Source: Stemphylium vesicarium
Lineage: Eukaryota > Ascomycota > Dothideomycetes > Pleosporales > Pleosporaceae
Assembly (NCBI GenBank): GCA_004380135.1
Contig: QXCR01000095.1
Span: 51,308 to 115,307 of the forward strand
Direction: 5' to 3'
Length of the DNA stretch: 64,000 bases
Shown here: positions 33,432 to 44,729 of the stretch, in pieces
Layout: each line of letters begins with the position of its first letter
How positions within the stretch are numbered: the first letter of the stretch is position 1
Program-made: the position numbers and the translations under genes
The notes under the pieces: model-generated
What the model was told of the DNA's origin: nothing
The model's database searches: none
Seen by the model: the letters and a program-made list of their open reading frames with translations, nothing else

Positions 33432-34464
33432 TCAATATCTCCTCCGGTCATCGCGATAGTACCCGTCATCTCGTTCGTATCTGTCGTCGCGTCGTCTGTC
33501 TTTTCTACTGTCATTTCCATACCCGTAATCGCCTTCCCAACCGTTCTGTTGTTCCTTCTTCTTTTCTCGCGCCTTGTCCCAGTGGTCCGACGCTTCCCTA
33601 GCGCCCATGCCACCAAGGATGGCTCCCGCCACCGTCGCTGCCGTATCGTACTTTTTGCCTTTGCCGACTTGATTGCCTGCAAGTCCGCCGACCAAGGCGC
33701 CTCCCACAGTCGCGATAAGGCGATGCTTCACGTCAACCGACTGCGAACGAGAGCGTGATCTCGAACGAGGCCGTCGGGAGTCTCGTCGCCCTTGGCGTTC
33801 TGAACGAGGCGGAGACCATGATGATCGTCTTCGCTGCGGCCCTGGTCGTCGTTGACCATAGCTTACTTGGCTCTGTTGCGTATACGGCTGTTCTGGTCAG
33901 TAATGTATCCCTACGTGCTGGAAGGAACGTCGCACTGTGACTTGCGTGCTCGGAGCACGCGTTCCACCGTACTCGGACTGATTCTGCGGTACTCTGAAGC
34001 CTGGTCCGGGCGCTCTGTAGTCCTGCTCCCCTCGCTGCGACTCGTAGTAGGATCGATCATCTCTCCCATACCCGCCTTGCGTGCTCGGTGCGTACATCTC
34101 AGGGTCGGATTCGTAGCTGTATCCGTCTTCTGGTGAGGAGCGCGAAGAGTCGTAGCCCTTGTCGGGATGACGCGACGAGTATTCTTGAGGTAGTTGTCTC
34201 TGTTGTGGCGGCTGCTGATATTGCTGCTGATATTGCCGCTGCTCTTGCTGTCGCTGCTGTTGTTGAAGTCGCTTCTTCTTCCCAAACCTTGGTGCTGCAG
34301 GTAGGCGATCGTAAGTCCTGTCCCAGTATCGATCCGCGAATTTATCCAGGCCCTCAAAGCCAAGTTCCTAAAGCATTCAAGCACCACAATCAGCACAAGT
34401 CGCAGAGAAACGAAAGCAGAAAAGGACAAGAACGAGGGCAGCGTACCACCATCTCTTCTGCCAT
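33432..34464 (-). CDS. Glycine-zipper protein with Q-rich and Arg/Ser-rich regions
   Basis: Exon 1 is 34464-34447 (MAEEMV, six codons), then a GTACGC...TTTAG intron and a long second exon from 34367. It begins ELGFEGLDKFADRYWDRTYDRLPA, then Gln-rich repeats (QQQQRQQEQRQYQQQYQQ). A further intron is needed near 33893-33967 because the frame stops at GIHY; a GT at 33967 with the acceptor at 33893 keeps phase, but the donor (GTGGAA) is poor, so this border is uncertain. The last exon has an Arg/Ser-rich part (RRPRSRSRSRSQSVD) and a glycine zipper (LIATVGGALVGGLAGNQVG; ATVAGAILGGMGAR), often membrane-associating, ending in a charged tail. Length about 292 aa. Function unknown. Confidence 0.68.
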
Positions 34465-35061
34465 GGCGACTACTTAGACCGTTACGGTTGGTCTTCCGGA
34501 GTATCCGTGCGGTTCAGCTGCCGAAGTCCGGTGATGCGGGTCTTGAAAGTTACCCAAGATGTCTTCTGACTTCTTAGTCTTAACAATGTACATCCTCCCC
34601 TCTTGGCAACAAGCGATGGGCACCCCGGGATGCCTGTTTTTTATGCGTTTCCCCTATGACGTAGGCTGCGGCTAGCTAGGATGAAGCTAGACAGCTGGCG
34701 TAGCGCCATTGCTCACCCAGGAACGGGACTCGGCACGCGGCGATCTAGATGCGATCATTGCGCAGGTGACGCGCTTTGACCAGAGTTTGCAGCCCTCTGG
34801 GCCCTGAAGATCGCGACTGGCACTGTGTAACCATGTCCGTTGGTGCATGGGGTGCGTTCGTCATTGCCGCTACTGATGCTGTTGTTTGTGTGGAAGTGCA
34901 GCCCTATGGACGGTCTCGAACTTGGATAGAGTAGGGCCTTGGCGTTGGGGTGTATTCTTTCAAGGGTTCGCCTAGTCTACATTATCTGGTGCAACCACGC
35001 CACACCCCGCCATCCATCCTCTGACCTCATCGCAAAGGACACCTCCAACATCTCAATCACC
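34465..35061. other. Intergenic between divergent genes
   Basis: Promoters of the glycine-zipper gene and the first RNase III-like copy. No further gene. Confidence 0.5.
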
Positions 35062-35712
35062 ATGCTATGCTACGCTGAAGCTAAAGCGTCCGAAGTCGAG
35101 GCCTTGATCGGATACACCTTTGCCGACAGACGCCTCGCTGCTGAGGCTACTCAAATGGAGGCCCCGCAAATCGCTGTCATTCTGGACAACAACTTCCTGG
35201 ATCTGAACAACAACAAATGACTTTCAGTCCTGGGCGATACGGTCTTCGCAAAAGAGTCGAGCAGTGCTTGGTACAGAGCTCGCGATTCTCACAGTAAAGT
35301 GACACCAAGATGCGCTTGTAACAACAAGCCGCTTACAATAACCAGAACAAGTCCTTTCGCAGGGGCAATGGACTGCACTGCGTAACGACACCCTCTCCAA
35401 CACCGCGTTGGCCGATCGTGGCTACGATATCGGTGTTGACAACATTATCATCACAGCAGAAAGCACGCCGACCGTGTCTCCCAAGATGGTCGCTACCACG
35501 CTGGAAGCTATCGTCGGGGCAGTCCATCAAGATGGAGGAGACGCGGCCGTCCATAAAGTGATGGAAAATCTCGGTTTTTTCAACCACGCCCTTCTAACGG
35601 TAAAGTTTCAACCCCATCATACTCCATTCCCATCCTGAGAAGCAAACTCTCTATTGACTAATGTGCATACTTCTAGATCCCTTTCAAGGCTGTTCCAAGA
35701 TTCACCAGATAA
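35062..35712 (+). pseudogene. RNase III-like mini-gene, decayed copy
   Basis: Paralogue of the gene at 36468. It reads VEALIGYTFADRRLAAEATQME, then TGA at 35218-35220, then in the same frame SVLGDTVFAKESSSAWYRARDSH, matching the sister's ALLGDRIIDAVLCKKWYNTRDIN. After the intron (GTAAAG at 35294) the sister-like text LRNDTLSNTALADRGYDIGVDN ... SPKMVATTLEAIVGAVHQDGG is in another phase, so there is also an indel. A last exon at 35677-35712 (IPFKAVPRFTR) follows a good GTAAAG/TAG intron. A gene finder could hide the stop by splicing GTCATT (35173) to TTTCAG, but that would put the conserved LGD segment in the wrong frame. RNase III enzymes need an acidic signature that I do not see intact, so catalysis is doubtful. 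Confidence 0.65.
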
Positions 35713-36467
35713 AGCAGCACCAAATTCCCTTGACGAAAGGTCGGCATCTCGTTCTCGCTCTTTGCTGCGTTTGAGCCTCTAGCGAGTCGCGGGTTTGAAC
35801 GCAGAGCAGAGAGGATTGTATGACGCCATCTCTTTGCCTTGCAAATTTGGGCCTGTTTTTTCCATTGAATCTTGGATGGCAGCCATGCTCGCCTGGATCT
35901 CCGAGCATGCGCTCAGGAGAATGATTGCAAAAGGATGCTGTTCCTTCACTCCTCAAAATGCGCATGGCTTCTAATCATCAGGCTAGGCTGGGACTCATCA
36001 AGGTCCTGACGTGGCGCGACTTCTCTCCACGTGGGACGGTAAAACTGTTTCATTCGAGCTCAGGACATAAGTAGGATACGTCACTCAACATGGCAGGATC
36101 CGGTTTGACAGGCGGCGGCTTACGTCAGATTCCAGATTCAACACTGGCCTGGGCATCGCTATCTACAATTTACTTCACCGGAATTTCAATCTACACTCGT
36201 TATTTGCTTGCACTCCGTGGTCGAGCAACGTTCTCTCACTGTGGCTTCTCTAGAGATCTTCATGCAGCAAAGCCTAGGAACCGCAGTCGTGTTCGAGTTA
36301 CACAGAACCGGTGGCTGTTGAGGCGCAGTCACCGGTCAGAGCTGACAAGGCCATCCCTCCAAGGCAGCAACGTCTTACCCTTATATAAAATCCCCTCAAC
36401 ACCACTGATACCTCGAAACCATTCCCACCCTCAGTTTTGACCGTTACCTCTACCGAAGACAGTCACA
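35713..36467. other. Intergenic between RNase III-like copies
   Basis: Promoter region of the second copy. The ORF at 36090-36440 covers its TATA box and leader and is not considered coding. Confidence 0.5.
36382..36389 (+). promoter_or_regulatory. TATA box
   Basis: TATATAAA, 79 bases before ATG 36468. Confidence 0.5.
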
Positions 36468-37102
36468 ATGTCCATTGACTCGCATATCACCGGCGTCGAA
36501 GCCACTATCGGCTACACTTATCAGGACAAGAGTCTTTGCGCCGAGGCACTACAGATGCGAGATAAATTTTCAGCATATCTCACATTTGGAGGTAAAAAAA
36601 GGGCGATTGCACACAGCAGTCGACTTGCGCTCCTTGGCGATAGAATTATTGACGCTGTGCTGTGCAAGAAGTGGTACAATACGCGCGATATAAACGGTAA
36701 TCTATTTTCTAGCCATGTTTTTATTCTGCCAGCGCAGGTATACTAATGCGCGCAGGGCACAGCAGTCCACTTGAATCTTACAACGAGATCCGCAATGAAC
36801 TCGTCTCGAATAAAGCGCTTGGAGAACGCGGTTTCCAACTCGGGCTGGACCGTTTTGTGATAGCGAACCCTGGCACTATCGTATCACCTAAGATGGTGGC
36901 GGATGCATTTGAAGCCATTGTCGGGGCTGTGTCTCTCGACGCAGGTGACCATGCACTCGACGCCGTCTACCAAGTCCTCGAACACACCGGCTTCATCGAG
37001 CACCCCATGCTGGTAACGTAGTTCACTTTCTCCATATCCCCATCCCCCAAAGAGAACAATGCAGTTGATAACTGATGTGCATGATCTCAGTTGTTCCCCT
37101 GA
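36468..37102 (+). CDS. RNase III-domain-like mini-protein (intact copy)
   Basis: Exon 1 is 36468-36696 and exon 2 starts at 36756; the GTAATC...CGCAG intron has a TACTAAT branch site and leaves phase 1 intact. Without further splicing the protein ends at 37021 (about 164 aa). A GTAACG donor at 37013 joined to CAG at 37090 would replace the tail and end at 37102, matching the three-exon plan of the sister gene. Seen: VEATIGYTYQDKSLCAEALQM, RLALLGDRIIDAVLCKKWY, NKALGERGFQLGLDRFV, SPKMVADAFEAIVGAVSLDAGDHALDAV, in the order of an RNase III fold (VEATIGY start, LGD, ADAFEAIVGA helix). The usual nuclease signature (ERLEFLGD) reads SRLALLGD, so a key acidic residue is missing; it may bind but not cut double-stranded RNA. 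Confidence 0.72.
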
Positions 37103-37740
37103 CACGGAAGACTCCCGGGTACGCCACAAGAAGGGCTCTAGGGTACACTACAGTAAGGAGCTTGGAAGTGCTGTCATGACCAGCAGCTATAACACCACTT
37201 ATCGAGCTCCTTGCTGCAGATGACACTAGAGATCTTCCTGTGGCTGACCCGGGAGTATCCCATGCCGGTCTGGGAAGGTGAGAAAGTTTGCACTGCGGTT
37301 ATGAGGACCGTTGCGCTGGGGCAAAGGCTTGTCGTGGGACCTATTTTATGAGGGGGCAGTGTACTAATCGGTGTGCAGCAGGGTGGCGAAACCAACTGTG
37401 TCGCGGGATAAGATATCGTGCAGGTGGCAGAAATGGTGGTGATGGTGTTGGAGATTTGGTAGGTGGTTCATAGTTTGGTATTGTCGCGGCAGCTAGCAAA
37501 TATCCATGTCATGTTGAAGCTTCGTTCATTCGTCTCCAGCCGATGTTCTTCTAACTCTGATGAAGTGCTCGTCTAATGAGCTATAATCTAGAGAGCGCAG
37601 GCCGTGCGCTATATCCTCCAACTGTGCGCACATCCATGGCTCGATGTGTTCAGTCGGCACGAACAGCTACTCGGCTCGTATTTTGACCGCATTCTTGCGC
37701 ACCATATCGCTTGTAATGTCCCACTACCTCCCCCTCCCCC
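37103..37740. other. Intergenic, no gene seen
   Basis: 3' flank of the RNase III-like gene and of RRP41. Confidence 0.5.
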
Positions 37741-38493
37741 TCACCCAAACCTCTTCCCATACCCCTTAACAACCCCATCCAAAATCCCCCTCATCCTCTT
37801 ACACCCCTCAATCCCCACTGCCAACATGCCCTCCACCTTCTCCATCCTGACCCTACTCTCCAACACACAAACCGCAACCCCGTCACTCTCCCCCAGCGTG
37901 CCCACAGTCAAGAACGGCAACTCCAGCTCCTCCTGCCCATTCAAATCTAACAACGGATCATCCGCCGCCTCATTATCCGCTTGCGCCGCACTCGCCGCAC
38001 TCGCCGCCGTACACGCGACCAGATAATCCGTCATCGGGATTCCCGCATCCACCAGCGCAAGCGTCGCCGCATTAATACACGCCGCGAGCAAACTCCCATC
38101 CTGACTCAGCACATGCAGCGTGATGCCCACCGCAGAATGCGGATACAAATGCAGCAGCAGCACGCTTTCAAATGCTTCGCGGACGCAATGTGCCATTTCG
38201 CTGGTTTTCTTGTCGGTTTTGCGCTTGCGGCGGTCGACGCCGCTGAAGCCTGCGAAGTTGATGTCGACGTCTAGTTTTGCGAGTTTGTCGCTGCCGCCGC
38301 GGGCGCCGGTTTGCTTGCCCTCGCTGGGGCCGCTGACGGCGCAGAGGATCTTCGTGTTGCCCATTTCTAGGTACGAGGAGCCGTCGGCGGCGGCTTGGGT
38401 TGAGATTTGCGCGTGGCACCGCCGTAGCTCGTTCCACCGGCGGCCGTCGAGGCGGAGGAGGGCGAGGGAGTAGGTGCTTGTGTCGAGAGGCAT
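37741..38493 (-). CDS. SKI6: Exosome core subunit RRP41/SKI6
   Basis: RNase PH-type ring subunit of the RNA exosome, which degrades and trims RNA 3'-5' in nucleus and cytoplasm. A single exon of 250 aa from ATG 38493. Seen: RLDGRRWNELRRCHAQI (conserved start, usually RxDGRxxxExR), ADGSSYLEMGNTKILCAVSGPSEG, VDINFAGFSGVDRRKRK, HLYPHSAVGITLHVLSQDGSLLAACINAATLALVDAGIPM and DLNGQEELELPFLTVG, all diagnostic. Length matches the family (about 240-260). An Ala-rich insert (AASAASAAQADNEAADD) sits in the second half. In most eukaryotes the ring is catalytically inactive and structural. Confidence 0.95.
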   Translation of the reverse strand: MPLDTSTYSLALLRLDGRRWNELRRCHAQISTQAAADGSSYLEMGNTKILCAVSGPSEGKQTGARGGSDKLAKLDVDINFAGFSGVDRRKRKTDKKTSEMAHCVREAFESVLLLHLYPHSAVGITLHVLSQDGSLLAACINAATLALVDAGIPMTDYLVACTAASAASAAQADNEAADDPLLDLNGQEELELPFLTVGTLGESDGVAVCVLESRVRMEKVEGMLAVGIEGCKRMRGILDGVVKGYGKRFG

Positions 38494-38933
38494 TGCGATA
38501 TTCTTAGTTTCGACGGTTCGATGGGGCGTTGTTTTGAAGTTTATCCAGACGTTCTGGGCGATGTTTTATTTGTCGCCGTCTTCTGCTGGGAAATTGGTGG
38601 CGGTTTGGAGGTGTGGTGATATTTTGCGACGTTGGGCGCGCGATGATGCGCAGGAAGCTCGAGCTATTGCCCATGGATATTTTGTTGCAGGGATTAGCGG
38701 TAGCAGCGGGCGGGTCTCCCGCTTGCACGTGAGACCGCGTTAGCGCGTTTGGTGCTTGGTGGCGTTGCTCTTTCACCTTGTACTCTCCACTATCACGGTC
38801 GGTTGCGAGCTATGGCCGTACGTCAAACATGTAAACCGGCTGCCACTTGCGCGCTCTATATATCACTTTACTGGAGCCTTTAGCCTCGCCAGAAGAAGGG
38901 CTTATCAGCTTGCCACGCGCTGCCGTAGCAACC
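38494..38933. promoter_or_regulatory. Divergent intergenic region, RRP41 / SNF2 gene
   Basis: 440 bases separating the divergent RRP41 and SNF2-family start codons. A TATATATC at 38857-38864 lies 70 bases before the SNF2 ATG. No other gene. Confidence 0.45.
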
Positions 38934-41900
38934 ATGTCGTTCAACCGCGACAAGTCGAAAGATTACCAAAAGGCTTTGCGGGCTTTTGCCGAAAGTGAGG
39001 AGGTGAGCGATTTCGAAAAAGATGACAGCGATGGCCTGGATATTGTGGCTTCATCGCGCAAACAACTGGATCTGTCGCAGTATGTTGACGGTTGGTTCTC
39101 AGAGTCCTTCTGCCCTCACAAGGATGCTGATTTCTTCAAGTGTTGACTCAAACTCAGACTCAGTCAGAAGTTGCAGGCACACGAAAAAAGTCTCTAATAC
39201 GGCCAAGTATTCGGACCAGCAACGTCAGCGCGTCTGAGACCGACAAGCCTGACCTGGAGTCTGAATGGTCAGATGACGATGCAAAGGCCGACTACCAAAA
39301 CTGGAAGGACCGCAAAACCACCAAACGCAAGAGTGTCGCGGCCGAGAGCAATAGAATCCGCGCTGACAAGAAGTCGAAAGCTATGGCTGCTGCAAGCATA
39401 GTGGGTCGCAAACCTCTGCTGAAGAAGCAGCAGCACGAGGGGCGGACAGGATTCAGCACCGACTCATTAGCCGAAGATGGTGGTGTTGCCCCGGCTTTCC
39501 TGGACGAGCCGATTCCTGACTACGTTTTCTCGCGCCAACAAGCGTTGAAGAAGCTACATGGGGCCGGTTTCCAATATCCACCCAGCTATCGAGATATCGA
39601 CTTCTCGGACTCGGAAACTGAAGAGAAGCCGAAGCTCGACAAAGCGATCAAGTCACAACGAAAAAATAAAGCCATTAGACTTCGCGAGTCGCGTGGCACT
39701 ATACCCGCTCCGATCGCCCAATGGCTGCGGGACTATCAGGTCGAAGGTGTTAGATTTCTTCATGAAAAGTTTGTCAAGCAGACAGGTGCTATACTCGGCG
39801 ATGACATGGGCTTGGGAAAAACAATCCAAGTTATTGCGTTCCTTACCGCTGCTTTCGGAAAGACTGGCACTAAGCGCGATGCAAAGTGCATGCGGAAGAT
39901 CCGCCGAGCAGGTGACGATCGATGGTACCCTCGCGTGCTCATCGTCTGTCCCGGCACTTTGATGCAGAACTGGGAAGACGAACTGTCAAAATGGGGATGG
40001 TGGGAAGTCTACAGATACCATGGCTCTAGCGTCGCCGACCGAAAGGGCGTACTTGGTGCAGCGTCCAAGGGTATGCTGGAAATTATGATCACTACCTACA
40101 CGACCTATCGCAACCACGAGAGCGAGATCAACACAATTGACTGGGATTGCGTGATCGCGGATGAGTGCCATCAGGTCAAGAGTAAAAATGCCGAGATCAC
40201 CAAAGCCATGAACAAGATCAATGCGCTGTGTCGAATCGGTCTGACTGGCACCGCCATCCAGAACAAGTACGAAGAGATCTGGAATCTTCTGAATTGGGCG
40301 CGACCAGGAGCTTACGGCTCAGCTCAGGAATGGAAGCAGAACATTAGTATTCCACTGAAGATGGGCCAAGCTCACGACGCTACGAATGCCCAGCTCGCGG
40401 ACTCACGCAGTCGAGCCCAAGATCTCGTCCAGAAAATCCTACCCAGCGTATTTCTCCGTCGGATGAAGACTCTCATTGCGGATCAGCTACCCAAAAAGAG
40501 CGATCGCGTTATTTTTTGTCAACTCACCGAGACTCAAGCCGATGCCTACCGTACGTTCCTCGATAATGAGAGGTGCGAGTTCATTCGCAAAGCAAAAGAG
40601 CCGTGTGACTGTAGGTCAGGGAAAAGCAGGGGATACTGCTGCCACGTCAATGTTCCTGGTGAGGACGAGAAGTGGGCCAACTTCATCTTTCCTTGCATGG
40701 TCACTTTACAGAAACTTGCCAATCACCTCGCCCTTATCGTACCGCTATCAACCGATGCGCAGGTAAAACAAGCCAAGGATATACAGACTCTGGAGTTGGC
40801 ATGTCCCGAAACTTTCAAAGATCTCTTCCGGATTCGCGACAATATTCTGGTCCAGTCGCAGCGAGAGTTTTGTGGGAAGTGGAAGGTGTTGAGGCGACTG
40901 CTGGATTTTTGGTATTCTAATGGCGATAAAGTTCTCATCTTCTCACACTCGGTTCGTCTCTTACGGCTGCTGAGAGGATTGTTCGATGTCGACGGCACAA
41001 AGTACAACTTCTCCTATCTCGACGGCAGCATGAAGTATGAAGACCGCTCGCAAGCGGTAGCCGACTTCAACGCAGATCCTAGCCAGTTTGTGTTCCTTAT
41101 CTCCACTAGAGCCGGTGGTGTCGGACTTAACATTACATCTGCCAATAAGGTTGTCGTGATGGATCCTCACTGGAACCCAGCGTACGATCTCCAGGCGCAG
41201 GATCGCGCGTATCGAATTGGCCAGACGCGGAATGTCGAGGTGTTCCGTCTTATCTCAAGTGGCACTATCGAAGAAGTTGTGTATGCTCGGCAAATCTACA
41301 AGCAGCAACAAGCGAACATCGGTTACAACGCCTCGGAAGAACGCCGCTACTTCAAAGGCGTCATGGACCAGTCCAGCAAGAAGGGGGAACTATTCGGTCT
41401 CGAAAACCTCTTCACCTTCCATGAACAAAACACGCTGCTCCGCGAAATCATGCACAAGACGAACGTTGCAGAGTCCAAAGCTGGCGTGAATGCCGTCGAC
41501 TTCCACGTCGATGAGTCACAATTCGACTCTGAGGATGAAGACATACTGTCCAATAAGAATCTCGGCCTTGACGTTGACGCCAACGTCGCTGCCATCAAAA
41601 GGCTTGCAGACTCATTCCTTTCGGCTTCGGGTGCTGGCGGGAAGCGTGGCAAGATGACCAAACGTAACGGGCCCGACCCAATCAACGCCATCCTTGCCAA
41701 GGCGGGCGTACATTACACGCATGAAAATTCCGAAGTCATTGGTCGTAGCGAGGTAGAAGCGCGTCTCGGCAAACAAGCCATGGAGGTGCGCAATGACATT
41801 GATCTTGCAGGTAAACCCGTGTTTCAGGCTTCGCAGTCGCAATCCCAGCACAAGACCCAGCACCGGAATGAGGAGCGCGAAATCAGCCCTGAGCAAGAGG

Positions 41901-42142
41901 ACGATTGGGAGGATGGAGCCGGCGGCAGTATCGTTGATGGCGGGTTCAGGATCGACTACAAGCACAGGCCCTCTGAATCTATACGGAGACGCCAATTCTG
42001 CAGCATGGCAGAGAGTATGGGATTCGATGATCCGGTGGAGTTTGCCTTGCTTGTGGAGAGTAGTACACAAGATGAGAGGCGGAAGATGCTTGAGCGCTTT
42101 TATCGTGGACGGAAGAGACGGATGATGAATGAATTCGGGTGA
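38934..42142 (+). CDS. SNF2-family ATPase, ERCC6L2-like
   Basis: DNA-dependent ATPase of the Rad26/ERCC6-like group, closest by feel to ERCC6L2 (DNA repair, transcription-linked). Exons 38934-39090 and 39141-42142 give 1052 aa; the intron has a GTTGGT donor and CTGAT branch, phase 1. The acidic N-terminus (SEEVSDFEKDDSDG) is followed by a Lys-rich linker. Helicase motifs are complete: I DDMGLGKT (about 272), Ia CPGTLMQNW, II DECH (about 392), III LTGTAIQN, IV KVLIFSHS, V STRAGGVGLNIT and VI DRAYRIGQ. An insert with a Cys/His cluster (CDCRSGKSRGYCCHV) lies between the lobes. The C-terminus has an acidic/Gln linker and a final helical segment FCSMAESMGFDDPVEFALLV, also seen in ERCC6L2-like proteins as I recall. 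Confidence 0.9.
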
Positions 42143-42467
42143 GAAGTAGTGTACGCGGGGGTGGGGCGTTGTCCATCATGATTTCGAAGAGTATAGGATC
42201 GTTGGCATATGATACCCAATTCTTTGTATTCAGATGTTTTCGGATAGGGTTGTTGTTGCTTGATCGTCTCAGCTTTCTGTAGCAGATCGCTTACCCCACT
42301 CCTGCGGCGACGCTTATCGGGAGCCGCGGACACAACACTAGGTAAGCTCATCGTTGAAAGCACCACAACCTCTTTACTCGACCTCTATTACTGTACGATA
42401 AACAAATTGGCGTCTCATCTCGATTAGCCTTCCTGGGACACCACAGCATCACAGGGCACATGCGACA
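42143..42467. other. Intergenic, P450 promoter
   Basis: No ORF supported. Confidence 0.45.
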
Positions 42468-44102
42468 ATGTCTTGGCTTTCCCCATTGTTGCTTGCAGAG
42501 CTCTGGTTCGTTCCTATACTAATGATAGTATTCATCCGCAATTACATCCTGCATCCCTTCCTCTACAGTCCTCTATCACGCATACCAGGCCCAAAGCTCT
42601 ACGCGTTCACAAAATGGCGTCTCGCATGGGACGACTGGACCGGGCAGCGCACACGCGTCGTCCACGCACTGCATCTCAAGTACGGGCCCGTCGTGCGCAT
42701 CGGCCCGAATGAGGTTCATTACAACTCGCTTTCAGCACTGCGCACGATATACGGCGCAGGGAGCGGGTTCGAGCGCACCGACTTCTATCGCATGTTCGAT
42801 GCATACGGGAGGCAGAATATGTTTACATTTGCGAGCGGAGTCGAACATGCAAAGAGGAAGCGATTAGTCTCCCGCCCATACTCCAAGAGCGGGCTTCTGC
42901 AGCACAAGGCTGAATCCATTGTGCAAGAGAAGATCAGGGACTTCTTGATGTTGGTGGATAGGAACGTCAAGTATGGGACGGCTCTGGAGATCTTCGCAGC
43001 CCTTCACTACTACTCCATCGACATGATTACAGCGTTCTTGTATGGAACGCCTGGATTTGGGGCAACGACGGCTCTAAAGGGAACGCCAGAGCATCTCGCA
43101 CTTCTTGACGATATCATGGATCATGCTCGCCGTCGGCTGTCTTGGTTCGCAGTACATGTTCCCTCTCTCACATCGTGGCTGTACACAAGAGCAGGTTTCA
43201 TGGAAAAACTCGTGCAGCCTATTCTACCGATGGCCAAGCCGGCTACTTACTCTGGTATCCGGGCCCACGCGCTCAGAGCAATGCATGCATACCGCGATGC
43301 CGACCCGATGTCACGAGTGGAGGCACAGAAATCGGTCATTGCCGAGCTCTATGAAGCGACGTCGAAACACAAAGCAGAACTAGATGATCTAGGCATTGCC
43401 AGCGAATGCGCGGATCATCTCCTCGCGGGTATAGATACAACAAGCGACACGCTCATGTTCATAATCTGGTGCTTGTCGCTTCCTCGGAATGCACGTGTAC
43501 AAGAACGGCTCATAGAAGAATGTCAGCCAATACCAGACGACGAAATCCTCGACGGTGCCGTTGGGCTAAAGACTGCTGACAATATGCCGTACCTGAGTGC
43601 CGTCATTAAGGAAACGCTCCGGCTTTTCGCACCCTTGCCAGCATCCGAGCCAAGAACGAGTGGAGTGGATACAGTAATCGATGATTACGAAATACCGCGA
43701 GGAACGGTGTGCAGCATGGCGCCATACTCGCTACATCGGAATGAGACTGTCTTCCCTGACTCGCATGAGTGGAGACCCGAGAGGTGGTTGAGTAATAACA
43801 AGCAAGAGCTAGCGGAAATGGAACGATGGTTTTGGGCGTTCTCGAGCGGCGCTCGGATGTGCATCGGAATGCAGTGAGTGCTGTTACATTTTCCCATGAC
43901 TCCCCTGTGCCGTTACTGACATGCTAGCCTTGCGATGGCGGAGATGGCGTTAGTGCCGTCGTTGTACCGGAAGTACGGGTCAAAGGTAATTCCGGGGCGC
44001 GAGAACACCGCGCCGGGTATCACGTCTAGGTTCGAAGTCTTTACCGACGACACGTTCGCGGAGATGAAGGCAAGAATTTTGACCGGGGAAACCCAGCTGT
44101 AA
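42468..44102 (+). CDS. Cytochrome P450 monooxygenase
   Basis: Haem-thiolate oxygenase anchored in the ER. Exons 42468-43873 and 43928-44102 give 526 aa; the intron (GTGAGT...CTAG) splits the codon just after the haem-Cys loop. An N-terminal helix (LLLAELWFVPILMIVFI) is followed by the SRIPGPKLYAFTKW hinge. I-helix AGIDTTSD (about 319), K-helix ETLR (about 381), WRPERW, and haem motif FSSGARMCIG with ligand Cys. All key residues are present. The C-terminus is normal (ARILTGETQL). The family cannot be fixed by eye; relatives include secondary-metabolism P450s. The GH3 gene downstream gives no pathway hint. Confidence 0.93.
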
Positions 44103-44729
44103 CTGACGATCGCCAGGAGCACGAGTGCTGCATCCAATTCATTCCCCATGGACAGTCGAAGGGGATGTGATGCCTATTTGGTGGGATGCCGGCTCCAGTT
44201 CAAACCCCGGCTCGTAATGTGGAGTGCATCACAGATTTTTTGCGCATTCACGAGGCACGGAAGCTACAGGCCTGGAAGGGTGTGTCAAGCTCTTAGCAAG
44301 ATGTCATTGTCGATGTAGCGTGGTCGCGTGTCCAATCACAAATCTGCCGGTACATCATCGGCTCGAAAAACTGGGGCTAGCCTCGCCAGCTTTACCCCGA
44401 CTTCATTATCCCCACACTGCACTCCACACTCTAGGTCTTGGCAAACATCTCCGGTTACGACCCAAGGCAAAGTTGTCCGCGCCAAGCACGACAAAAAGTT
44501 GGTTCCCGGGGCGCTTCCAAGCAAGGGGTGCGCCCGAAGATGCCCCAACCAGGCAAGACCGATGGTAGTCCCTCGGATGTGGCACACATGACAGACTTGA
44601 AGGCGGAGCATCGTGACGAGATGGGGGTGAGGCTGGGGTACAAATACCCAACGAAAGGCGGGTTAATGGACAGTCAATCGCATCTGCCGTTACCATCAAT
44701 CAAGTGCCTGAACCTCCACCACCGGCAAG
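44103..44729. other. Intergenic, GH3 promoter
   Basis: No supported gene; overlapping ORFs on both strands have no features. Confidence 0.5.

Noticed and set aside
35173..35225. Intron that hides the TGA in RNase III copy 1
   Set aside because: It puts the LGD segment, conserved in the sister gene, into a wrong frame.
36090..36440. 116-codon plus ORF before RNase III copy 2
   Set aside because: Covers the TATA box and leader; no recognisable protein features.
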